DNA of 58,303 bases from NCBI RefSeq assembly GCF_011421635.1, contig NZ_WTLI01000013.1:95006-153308 (forward strand), in the 5' to 3' direction. Below the pieces are notes generated by a model. It saw only the letters and a list, made by a program, of their open reading frames with translations. It was not told the DNA's origin and did not search any database. Below are positions 16,136 to 24,210 of this stretch, piece by piece. Position 1 is the stretch's first letter; each line of letters begins with the position of its first letter. The DNA comes from Paenibacillus turpanensis (GTDB lineage: Bacteria > Bacillota > Bacilli > Paenibacillales > YIM-B00363). Both the position numbers and the translations under genes were made by a program.

Positions 16136-16591
16136 CTACAATTCGAGAGTCATAAACACACTATTCGGATCCTCGATATAATCCGCAAACGGCTCGCAAT
16201 ATTGAAAGCCGAAGCTTTCATACATTTTTCTAGCCGGCTCGAAAGCGGCCATCGATCCCGTCTCCAGACTTAACCGCACATAGCCCCTGCGCTTGGCTTC
16301 AGCTAGAATGTGGGAAAGCATGGTCCTGCCTACGCCCTTATTCCGATGGACGATCGCCGTACGCATCGACTTGACCTCACCGTGCTGGCGGTCCAGCTCC
16401 TTCAGTGCGCCGCAGCCGAGCAATTGATCTTTTTCCCATACACTCCAAAACGTTACATCCGGCTGTTTCAGCCCGTCAAGATTAAGCGCGTGAATGCTTT
16501 CCGGAGGGGAGTGCTCCGCCATATCCTGCAGGTGCTCCAAGATTAGTCCTTTAATTTCCGGTCCCGTTAAATCATCAGCACGAATTTCCAT
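16136..16591 (-). CDS. GNAT-family N-acetyltransferase
   Basis: A 151-aa single-domain acetyltransferase. The acetyl-CoA binding motif A appears as AIVHRNKGVGRTMLSHILAE (Arg/Gln-x-x-Gly-x-Gly/Ala type) near residue 80. The motif B end is MYESFGFQYCEPFADY near 127. Such proteins acetylate amines on small molecules or proteins. The target is not evident. The ATG at 16591 follows GTGAGGGG. It is a single gene, convergent with the LacI regulator and not part of the fucose operon. Confidence 0.9.
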   Translation of the reverse strand: MEIRADDLTGPEIKGLILEHLQDMAEHSPPESIHALNLDGLKQPDVTFWSVWEKDQLLGCGALKELDRQHGEVKSMRTAIVHRNKGVGRTMLSHILAEAKRRGYVRLSLETGSMAAFEPARKMYESFGFQYCEPFADYIEDPNSVFMTLEL

Positions 16592-16704
16592 CTGCTTTTC
16601 CCCTCACCCTATAATGAATGGTAAATATTCCTATTAGCAGTATTATAGCTTCGATTGGTACAAGGAAAAAGAGAAATGTTGCAGACCCGCATTTCCGCAT
16701 TTCC

Positions 16705-17175
16705 TCATTTCGATTCTAGCGATAGCGGTGTTACAGGCACACATAATTCGCATAATTCGTCGTTCAGCAGATTCACCGTATATCTCTCCAAGATCGGTCT
16801 GTTGTCCATTTGGTACCCGCTCTTTTGGATCGCAGGAAAAAGTTCCATCCATGCTTGTTGAATATCCTCCGCCGTATGTTTGATGGTACACATCACATAT
16901 TGTCCGCCGGGAAGCTCAGCTTCGGATATAGCTTCATCAGCTGGAGCATCCTTCGAAATGACGATACACGCATCATATCTGCAGTGCTCCGGGGGTGTCG
17001 TTTCAGGGTTGTCTTGGGCAATGCCGAATAAAATAGCCGATTCCGTAAGAAGATGGTTTTTCGCAGCCCATTGCTTCAATGTTTCCATTGCTTGTTTGTT
17101 GTGCGGGCCATAGGGACCCACCTGCCGCACATAGGCAATACGATAATTCGGGAGAGCTTCGAGTTTCAAATTCAT
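16705..17175 (-). CDS. GyrI-like / AraC effector-binding domain protein
   Basis: A 156-aa stand-alone small-molecule binding domain of the GyrI-like (SbmC) superfamily. Visible features are the opening strand LPNYRIAYVRQVGPYG, the segment ILFGIAQDNPETTPPEHCRYDACI and the LPGGQYVMCTIKHTAEDIQQAWMELF-type end (seen in two adjoining pieces). The same fold forms the effector domain of Rob/BmrR-type regulators. Alone it may bind or hydrolyse toxic small molecules, or inhibit gyrase. No DNA-binding domain is attached. The ATG at 17175 follows GAGGACG. Confidence 0.82.
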   Translation of the reverse strand: MNLKLEALPNYRIAYVRQVGPYGPHNKQAMETLKQWAAKNHLLTESAILFGIAQDNPETTPPEHCRYDACIVISKDAPADEAISEAELPGGQYVMCTIKHTAEDIQQAWMELFPAIQKSGYQMDNRPILERYTVNLLNDELCELCVPVTPLSLESK

Positions 17176-17288
17176 AGAGTCACGTCCTCACTTTTCTATA
17201 AGATTTGATTACATTTCGAATGCTAACATGGACTAAAATGAGATTCACCCAAAATTTTTAAAATTTTCCCCTTTTTCGCTAGGATGCT

Positions 17289-17345
17289 AGAAAAAATAAA
17301 ACAGCGGCAATCGAGGACCCCGTTTTCGTCCGTGATTGCCGCTGT
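17289..17345 (-). terminator. Strong terminator at the end of the pectin locus
   Basis: A perfect 12-bp stem (ACAGCGGCAATC at 17301-17312 with its complement at 17334-17345) is followed on the minus strand by TTTTATTTTTTC. It begins five bases after the GH95-like stop codon. Confidence 0.88.
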
Positions 17346-17349
17346 CTAT

Positions 17350-19755
17350 TTACACCCTGCCAGCGCGTGCTGCCGCTGCTTCACTAGTGATGTTTACTAC
17401 CGCCCCTTGCTCTAAACGAAGATAAAGCTTTGCGTCCTCGACCCTCTCAAACAATTGACCATCCTGCGAAACCTGGAAAGGTGCAAAACGTTGAGGCAGC
17501 TGAACCGTCAGCTCACACGCTCGTTCTGCTTGCAGCTCCACAGTGAAAGAACGCGTGTCGCAATCCCATTGTGCCGACACCCTTCCCGTATAAAAACGCC
17601 ATTGCGCGAAGCGACCCCTCTGCCATTTCTCCGGAAGAGCCGGCAGCAGCTTCACCAGCCTCGGCGAAACGTACAGCAGCATCTCCTGCACGGCATTCAC
17701 CCAGCCCATGTTGGCGTCCAGCTGGATCGGGGCCATGGGGATATTCATGCAAACCCCCATGTTCCGCCAATCATTGTGAAGCGTGAACAAGTTCGGAAGC
17801 AAGCACGACCGTGCGAGAATGTCGAGGCACGCTAAGGCCTGCTCTCCATCCCCAAGGCGTGCGTAGATGGAAGCCATATGGGCCAGCGACCAGCCGCTTT
17901 GCGCCCCTAAATTGCGCAGCTCAACCGCCGTTCGGAACGCCTCAAACAGCTCCGGCTGCTCCTCCTGCTGAACCTCGTATCCCGGAAACACGGGATACAA
18001 ATGCGAAAGATGCCGGTGGTCATACCGGTCCTCGAAGGCAGGATCGAGCCATTCGCGAACAGCGCCGTCTTCATTGGCGGTATACGAAGGAAGCCTGGAG
18101 AGCAGCCCGCTCCACTTCTCCAGCTCTTGAGCATCGCAGGATACGATCCGCCCTGCCTCGATCGAGGACGTAAGAAGCTCCTTCAGCAGCGCGATATCCA
18201 TCGTTGCATTGACCGCGGTCGGCATCGGATGGGCCAGCGCCCTTCCATCCGCAGGCATAAAGTTCTGCGGGGTATTCTCAGGTGAAACGGATGGGTACAC
18301 CTTGCAGCGCCCATTCTCGTCTTCGACGAGAAAATCCTCGTAAAAGGCTGCGGCCTCCTTCATAAAAGGCCAAGCGACCTCCCGCAGAAACGCCTCATCC
18401 CCCGTAAAACCGTAGTGCTTGTAAAAATGACTCGCCAGCCAGCTCGCCGCCCCCGTCCAGTTCAGAATCACTGGAACAATCTGATTGGGAATGCCCGTAC
18501 CCGGCGTCGAACCTGCCGGAATATAGATGCCTCTGCAGCCGTACAGCTTGCGGGCGTTGTCCCGAAAGTCGTTCAGCAGGCCTGTGTAATAACGGTGTAA
18601 GGAGGCCGTCAGCTCCCCTAATCCTCCGACATGAGCATGCCAGTACATCATTTGTACGTTTTCATTAGCCATGTTATGGCACCACATGAGCCGGTAATCG
18701 CCGCCCCACAGCCCATACAGCCCAAACGGCTGATCCTTCGGGCCCGCACCGCTGATAAACAAATAACGGCCGTACGCCCACATCAGCTGCACAAGTGCGG
18801 CTGGGGCTTCCCCGTCATACGCTTCCAGCAGCAGCTGCTCATTCGTGACGGAAGCGTGCTCCCCGGAACAAAGCTCCAGCTTCGCAGATTGATATAACGG
18901 CTCATGGAGAGCCCGATGCCGTTCCAGCAGCTCGTTGTACCCGCCGAACCGCTCTAGGCCCTCAAGCTCCTCCCGCAGCCGGGTCCATTCCTGCTCACGG
19001 TCCTGACAGGACACAAAAACTTTCACCAATACTAGCACCCGATCCGCGTCATCGATCCGAAGCCGCTCCGACTCCGCGACAAGGCGTCCGCCTTGCGGAA
19101 CGACACGCAGCACCGCGCCAAAGTCGGTGCCGTCATCGTTTCGTCCGGCGTACAGGACATCGCTGCCCTCCGCCCGCACCGTGACGGACCGCTCCAGCTC
19201 CACATATTCCGGCTCCCCCTGCCAGCGGTCGCTCGGGTGCAACTGGAGCGTAATGCTGCCGCTCACCGCTCCCGGCGCATCTCCTCTGATCTCATACACG
19301 ATGCAATCGTCCGCCCGCGAGACGAACAGCGTTCGCGTATACCGGACCGGACCGTCCTCCCACGTTACGGAGACCTCTCCCGTTCCCAGCTCAACAGTCC
19401 GCTCATACCGGCGGAAAGCCTCTTTGCTGGGCATGGTCAATTGGATCGCCGCAAGCGGAAAACGGGAGGCCAGCCGGGTACCGTAGCCTCGCTCCTTTAA
19501 GGCATTGGTCAGTACCCAGCTGGCTTCGGCAAATCGCTTCTCATCCATGAGAGCTCTGGTCTGCTGAAGCGTGAAGCTCACATCGGGCAGCTCATCCTTA
19601 TGGCCCCAGTGCCACAAATCCGCATGACCCACAAGGATCGTTTCCTCCGAAACGGCGCCAAACACAGATGCGCCGATTACGCCATTGCCGGACGGCAGTG
19701 CTTCGCGCCACATGTTTCTCCACCACGATGCCGGGTATTTCAAGCGCATTTTCAT
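17350..19755 (-). CDS. GH95-like glycoside hydrolase with divergent active-site motifs
   Basis: An 801-aa protein with the GH95 plan: N-terminal domain (REALPSGNGVIGASVFG, residues 17-33) and a six-hairpin barrel. Several signature motifs differ from the canonical enzyme at 4374. NENVQMMYW replaces NINAQMNYW, ILNWTGAASW replaces the HHNTDIW region, and QLDANMGW replaces QIDGNFGG, while SVSPENTP and DHRHLSHLYPVFPGYE remain. Catalytic-type Asn, Glu and Asp positions appear kept, but the substrate pocket should differ. There is no signal peptide, so it is cytoplasmic. It is the last gene of the pectin locus, coupled to the GH105 gene by an ATGA overlap. A side-chain fucose, galactose or arabinose specificity on rhamnogalacturonan is possible. 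Confidence 0.85.
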   Translation of the reverse strand: MKMRLKYPASWWRNMWREALPSGNGVIGASVFGAVSEETILVGHADLWHWGHKDELPDVSFTLQQTRALMDEKRFAEASWVLTNALKERGYGTRLASRFPLAAIQLTMPSKEAFRRYERTVELGTGEVSVTWEDGPVRYTRTLFVSRADDCIVYEIRGDAPGAVSGSITLQLHPSDRWQGEPEYVELERSVTVRAEGSDVLYAGRNDDGTDFGAVLRVVPQGGRLVAESERLRIDDADRVLVLVKVFVSCQDREQEWTRLREELEGLERFGGYNELLERHRALHEPLYQSAKLELCSGEHASVTNEQLLLEAYDGEAPAALVQLMWAYGRYLFISGAGPKDQPFGLYGLWGGDYRLMWCHNMANENVQMMYWHAHVGGLGELTASLHRYYTGLLNDFRDNARKLYGCRGIYIPAGSTPGTGIPNQIVPVILNWTGAASWLASHFYKHYGFTGDEAFLREVAWPFMKEAAAFYEDFLVEDENGRCKVYPSVSPENTPQNFMPADGRALAHPMPTAVNATMDIALLKELLTSSIEAGRIVSCDAQELEKWSGLLSRLPSYTANEDGAVREWLDPAFEDRYDHRHLSHLYPVFPGYEVQQEEQPELFEAFRTAVELRNLGAQSGWSLAHMASIYARLGDGEQALACLDILARSCLLPNLFTLHNDWRNMGVCMNIPMAPIQLDANMGWVNAVQEMLLYVSPRLVKLLPALPEKWQRGRFAQWRFYTGRVSAQWDCDTRSFTVELQAERACELTVQLPQRFAPFQVSQDGQLFERVEDAKLYLRLEQGAVVNITSEAAAARAGRV

Positions 19756-20879
19756 GCTTGCAGCTTCTCCATTTCCATGCTGGCCAGCAGGAACGGGGCA
19801 ACGCCCATCAGCGCATCGCTGACCACCTGCTCGCTCAAATAATAAGCATAGGAGCCGTCCCGATAAATCCGGTTCCCGCCGAGTCCGGCCCCGTGACAGA
19901 TTTGGTGAAGGTGAACCCCCTCCGAGTCCTCCGTGACAAAATGCTTCAAAATTCCTTCGTACGCCCGCTGCACGACCGAAATATCGAGTTCTGCCACGTA
20001 CTCAAGACGGATCGCTTTCGCCAGCGCATACGTCAGCATACAGGAAGCGGATGCCTCCAAATAATTGCCTTCACGTCCGTTATGGTCCATCACCTGATAC
20101 CAGAGCCCGCTCTCCTGATCCTGCGCGTCTTTCATCGCATGGGCCAGCCGGTGAAAGATACCCATGATCTGCCCCCGCTGCGGATGCTCCTCCGGAAAAT
20201 GCTCCAGCGCATCAACGACCGCCATCGCATACCAGCCCATCGCCCGGCCCCAGACATGGAACGAACGCCCCGTTTCGGAATCGCACCAGCGCTGTTCCCG
20301 GCTTTCATCCCACGCGTGGTGAAGCAGCCCGGACTGCCGATTCCGGGTTTTGCTCTCGATCAACAGGATCTGATTCGCAACGACATCAAACCAGTGCGGC
20401 TCTTGAAACACCCTCGCATACTGAGCTAAGAACGGAGAGGACATATACACCCCGTCCAGCCACATTTGGAACGGATAAATCTTTTTGTGCCAAAACCCTC
20501 CTTCGGAGGTGTGCGGCTGCCCGACCAGCTGCTTCACCAGCAGCTTGATCGCTCCCGCATATTTGCTCTCCCCTGTATGCTCCCACAGGGTAAACAGGTT
20601 TTTCCCTTGATTGATATGGTCCAAATTGTACTCATTCAAGCGATAGTTGAGGATGGAGCCGTCGCCTTGCACGAACAAATCCATATGGTGCTTCATCGCC
20701 TCGAAATAGCGAGAATCACCGGTGTGCACCGATGCGCGATCCAGCGCCATCAGCGCCATTCCAGCGACGTAGCCCCATTTGTTCGCCATTTTCGGATGGC
20801 TGCCATTCTCACGTTGCGCAAGAATCGAATCAGCAATTTTAACGGACCAACGGGTACGACATAACGTGATTTCCGTCAA
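19752..20879 (-). CDS. GH105 unsaturated rhamnogalacturonyl hydrolase (YteR/YesR type)
   Basis: A 375-aa (alpha/alpha)6-barrel protein of GH88/GH105. Recognisable stretches are KMANKWGYVAGMALMALDRA near residue 30, LDHINQGKNLFTLWE near 87, KIYPFQMWLDGVYMSSPFLA near 128 (with the catalytic-type Asp), FHVWGRAMGWYAMAVVDALE near 205 and NYLEASASCMLTYALAKAI near 272. The family removes the unsaturated galacturonate left by rhamnogalacturonan lyases by vinyl-ether hydration. No signal peptide is visible, so it acts on imported fragments. The start is a TTG with AGGAGG ten bases upstream. Confidence 0.93.
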   Translation of the reverse strand: MTEITLCRTRWSVKIADSILAQRENGSHPKMANKWGYVAGMALMALDRASVHTGDSRYFEAMKHHMDLFVQGDGSILNYRLNEYNLDHINQGKNLFTLWEHTGESKYAGAIKLLVKQLVGQPHTSEGGFWHKKIYPFQMWLDGVYMSSPFLAQYARVFQEPHWFDVVANQILLIESKTRNRQSGLLHHAWDESREQRWCDSETGRSFHVWGRAMGWYAMAVVDALEHFPEEHPQRGQIMGIFHRLAHAMKDAQDQESGLWYQVMDHNGREGNYLEASASCMLTYALAKAIRLEYVAELDISVVQRAYEGILKHFVTEDSEGVHLHQICHGAGLGGNRIYRDGSYAYYLSEQVVSDALMGVAPFLLASMEMEKLQA

Positions 20880-20993
20880 AGCCTAAACACCTCCTAAAGG
20901 TACTTTACTTTGGAAGCTTCACTCTGCTTTCGCACTGAGAATCGCCAGCTTTGTTTCGTCCTGCTCCTGTACCTGTACCCTAGCACCTATCCC

Positions 20994-22133
20994 TCACAGC
21001 TTCGGCAGCATGCTAAAAGCATCCGGCAGCTCGACCAAATACAAATTCGCATACCCGTTCTTATCGCTGGTGAAAAGCACTTTCGTTCCGTCCGCCGTAA
21101 AACGCGGGTGCGCATGCACCTTTTGCGAATGGAAGCTGCAGCGCAGCTCACAGAGCACGCGCGGCCCGTCGTAGGTCCCGCTATCTTTTCGCCAAACACA
21201 TAACGTTCTCACATTTCCTTTGCCGTCCACAACGGCCTGGCCGTAACCGTCCGCATGAGAATGCCAGGTGTCAAAATCAAACTCCGTTTCTTCCATTTCC
21301 GTATTGTCGTAGCGGATTCGCCCAAAGAAGTTCGTGCCGTTCACCCGAAACCCGTGATAGCCGATCGTTTCCCCATCGGGATAAAAAAACTCGTGACCGA
21401 CCTTCTCCGACGGCTCCAGCCGCTCCCTAATTTTCCAAGCCTCTCCGGTGCGGAGATCGAGACCCCAAATCCGATGATCCACCAAATGCCAAGGCCCTTC
21501 ATGACAAAAGGTCATCAGCCACGGATGAACGGGGGACGTATTGATGTGCGTAATAAATTTTCTCGCCTCATACATCACTTCCGCTTCGCCGGAGGAGAGA
21601 TCCACCCGGATAATACGGCTTTGCGGCGCAGCCTCCATCAGCTCGCGGTGACCGACATAGCCGTTGCCAAGGTCCAGCCGGATCTGCTTCGACAAATCCT
21701 CTTGAATACAGGTCATCACCGACCGCCCGTCCGCCGTGCAGTTCAAATTGCCGATCTTAAAGCCTTCCGGCGCCGTATACAGCTCCCGCTCCTCCAGCGT
21801 ATCCAAGCGGAGCTGCACGATGCTTCCGCCCACCTTCAGCAAAACAAGATCCTCCCGAGGAGACAAGCAGGCGCCCAATTCATGCTCCTCCCGGTAATCC
21901 GTCAGCTGCGTAATGGTGCCGTCCTGCATCGATAAGCTGTATAAGTTCGTGCTGTTACCGCGATCCGAAAAGAACAGCAGCTTGCGCTCACCGTCATACC
22001 AGCCGTTCTCCGTAAAATACAAATGATAGCTGTGCGTTTTATAATTCGTCAGCTGCTGCACCTCAATGCCCGTAAAACGGTCTGTGTAGCGGCTCCACTC
22101 GGCGGGCCAAATCCGTCCTTTGCCTTTGTCCAA
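20994..22133 (-). CDS. Oligogalacturonate lyase, PL22 family
   Basis: A 379-aa seven-bladed propeller-type protein. PL22 hallmarks include QLTNYKTHSYHLYFTENGWY near residue 26, ELGACLSPREDLVLL near 90, HINTSPVHPWLMTFCHEGPW near 193, KVGHEFFYPDGETIGYHGF near 243 and a C-terminal HAHPRFTADGTKVLFTSDKN. The histidines in these motifs match the metal-binding set of the family. The enzyme beta-eliminates short oligogalacturonides in the cytoplasm to the unsaturated keto sugar. The start is a TTG at 22133 after GAGGAGGGG. It lies 114 bases upstream of the GH105 gene in the same operon. Confidence 0.92.
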   Translation of the reverse strand: MDKGKGRIWPAEWSRYTDRFTGIEVQQLTNYKTHSYHLYFTENGWYDGERKLLFFSDRGNSTNLYSLSMQDGTITQLTDYREEHELGACLSPREDLVLLKVGGSIVQLRLDTLEERELYTAPEGFKIGNLNCTADGRSVMTCIQEDLSKQIRLDLGNGYVGHRELMEAAPQSRIIRVDLSSGEAEVMYEARKFITHINTSPVHPWLMTFCHEGPWHLVDHRIWGLDLRTGEAWKIRERLEPSEKVGHEFFYPDGETIGYHGFRVNGTNFFGRIRYDNTEMEETEFDFDTWHSHADGYGQAVVDGKGNVRTLCVWRKDSGTYDGPRVLCELRCSFHSQKVHAHPRFTADGTKVLFTSDKNGYANLYLVELPDAFSMLPKL

Positions 22134-22152
22134 TTGCTGCCCCTCCTCTCGT

Positions 22153-24210
22153 TTATAACAGCGGCTGCAAGCCTTCCCACTTCACGGACCAGCGGCCGTT
22201 CTGCGGGAACCCCGGCAGCTCGCGGTCCGTCCCTTCGTTCCAGCCGCAGGCCATCATCGCGACGGCCGTAAGCAGGCCCCCATTACCCGGCAGATACACC
22301 GTCAGCCCCGGGCGCTGAAAATTGTGCCCGTTCGCAAGGTACGTGTTCTTCGTTGCGTTCAGCAGCAGGAAATCGACAGCCAGCTCCCGTTCCCCGAGCC
22401 TTGCCGCCGTCATCGCACACATCGGAAAATCCCAGCCCCACGCCGAGTCCCAGTTCCACACCTCGTTCACCTTGTGAAGCGTGCGGCGCATCACTTCCCG
22501 GTCCACCAGCGTGCCCGGCAGCATGCCAAGGGCGCCCAGCATCGACGGATGATCGCGGTTTTTCGCCGTAAACGTGTCCGGGCACAGCTCATGCGCCAAA
22601 TAGACCCCGTCCTGCTGCGGCAGCCGGGCCATCGCGCCCGCTACTTTGGCCCAGGCCGGATTGGCCGGACGCCCTAACCGCTCGGCCCAGCGCAGCGCGA
22701 TTTCAAGGCCGTATTTCCAATATTCCAATTCATAAGGCGGGTTCATGCCTTCATGAATGTGGTGACATTCCTGCGCAGGAATGAGCGGCGGCCCGAGGTC
22801 GTACGATTTCCGCGCTTCGTTCCAATGCGCGTACGACACCATAAAATCGGCCGCTTCAAACACAAGCTCCGCGTAACGCTCCAGCGTGCTTCGCTCTGGC
22901 TGCGCCCGGTAGATCAGCTCCGCCATGGTCATCGGGTGCGGCTGCTGCCAAATGAGTCCCGGTGCAACTGGGGACGGGCTTTGCACGCCGTCAAAGCCGA
23001 CCATCTTCGGCCAGCGGGCGCCTTGATAGCCCTGCGACGCCGCAAGCTGCTTCGCCAGCGGCAAAATCGACACATACCAGTCCATGCTTTTCTGCAGTAA
23101 GGACGTGCGTCCCCACAGCGGAAAATGAACGGCATGCCACCAATGCATTTCCAAGTGGAATTTGCCGAACCAGCTGTTATACATCAGTCCCGTTTCCTGC
23201 GGGGGAAGCGATCCGCCGCTGTGAATGGCCGTCAAATATTGAGACAGCACGACCCGGCGCTCCAGCTCCAGCGCTCTTTCGTCCGTTGAGCCGGAAAAGT
23301 CGACGGCCCCGCCGCTTTCCCAGAAGGCCGGCCACTGCGCACGGCTCGATTCCTCCGCTTCTGCCGCCGTTAGCGGCTCCGGCTCCTCCGGCGCAAAATG
23401 CACCGTGCATTCCAGCCGCTCTGCTCCCTCCGCTCCATGGAGCGTAAATTCATGGGCTCCGGTACGCTTCAGTTTTCCAGCGCTCCATTCCCAGCGTACG
23501 CCGTAGCAGTCCTGATCCATCGACCGCTGCAGTACGACGAAAGACGACGCTTCGGCCGCAACTTCCGTACCGTGGCGCTCATCGTTCCCCCAATCGGGGA
23601 ACACCGCTTTGGACCAGCTCGTGTGGGTCATATCCGGAGCGGGAAACCGCACGAACAGCTGCAGACGGTCCTCGGCCAGCAGCGCAGATTGCACACGGAT
23701 GCCCACCGCGCCATGCTCACCGTGACAGCTCGTTGTAACGGTCACCGGCGTTCCGTCCACCGTAAACTCACTGCGAATGATGCCGCTCCACAGGTCCAGC
23801 TCCTGCCGCACATGCTGAAGCTCCTCCAGCCGCACCACCGAGCCGTCGCGGTGCTTCAGCTTCAGTCCGATACGGCCCAGCTGCAGCCGGTGCGGGTTTT
23901 GCCGCAGCCAATGATAAGCCTCCGCCTTGTCCTCGGGCTTCATCGGATAGCCGACCTGGCGGCCATACGTCTCGTAGCTTTGATACGCTACATCCTTCAC
24001 GGAATACACCCCGCGCCCGCCGGTATAATGCCATCCCCAATTGGATTGTGTACCTAACGGCGTTTTGTAATCGTCATAAAAGGTTTGCAGTCCGGTCACA
24101 TCCACACTAAAGCCGAATTCACCGTTTCCAATCGAAAGCGGAGCGAACGGCTCCGCTTTCGTGAGAATCGGGTTGTGGCGCGACACGATCTCTTTTCGAT
24201 TCAGCTTCAC
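22153..24210 (-). CDS. Six-hairpin (GH65/GH95-like) glycosidase of unassigned family
   Basis: A 685-aa protein. It has an N-terminal beta-rich domain (PFAPLSIGNGEFGFSVDVTG, residues 22-41, a motif shared by GH65/GH95-like enzymes). A helical barrel follows with TGLMYNSWFGKFHLEMHWWH near 360, ECHHIHEGMNPPYELEYWKYG near 505 (seen in two parts), VNEVWNWDSAWGWDFPMCAM near 592 and YLPGNGGLLTAVAMMACG near 652. Candidate acids are the Glu in HLEMHWW and in PYELEYW and the Asp in NWDSAWGWD. There is no signal peptide. It overlaps the regulator gene by GTGA, so it is the first enzyme translated after it. I do not recognise the exact CAZy family. A rhamnogalacturonan side-chain activity is inferred only from context. 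Confidence 0.78.
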   Translation of the reverse strand: MKLNRKEIVSRHNPILTKAEPFAPLSIGNGEFGFSVDVTGLQTFYDDYKTPLGTQSNWGWHYTGGRGVYSVKDVAYQSYETYGRQVGYPMKPEDKAEAYHWLRQNPHRLQLGRIGLKLKHRDGSVVRLEELQHVRQELDLWSGIIRSEFTVDGTPVTVTTSCHGEHGAVGIRVQSALLAEDRLQLFVRFPAPDMTHTSWSKAVFPDWGNDERHGTEVAAEASSFVVLQRSMDQDCYGVRWEWSAGKLKRTGAHEFTLHGAEGAERLECTVHFAPEEPEPLTAAEAEESSRAQWPAFWESGGAVDFSGSTDERALELERRVVLSQYLTAIHSGGSLPPQETGLMYNSWFGKFHLEMHWWHAVHFPLWGRTSLLQKSMDWYVSILPLAKQLAASQGYQGARWPKMVGFDGVQSPSPVAPGLIWQQPHPMTMAELIYRAQPERSTLERYAELVFEAADFMVSYAHWNEARKSYDLGPPLIPAQECHHIHEGMNPPYELEYWKYGLEIALRWAERLGRPANPAWAKVAGAMARLPQQDGVYLAHELCPDTFTAKNRDHPSMLGALGMLPGTLVDREVMRRTLHKVNEVWNWDSAWGWDFPMCAMTAARLGERELAVDFLLLNATKNTYLANGHNFQRPGLTVYLPGNGGLLTAVAMMACGWNEGTDRELPGFPQNGRWSVKWEGLQPLL

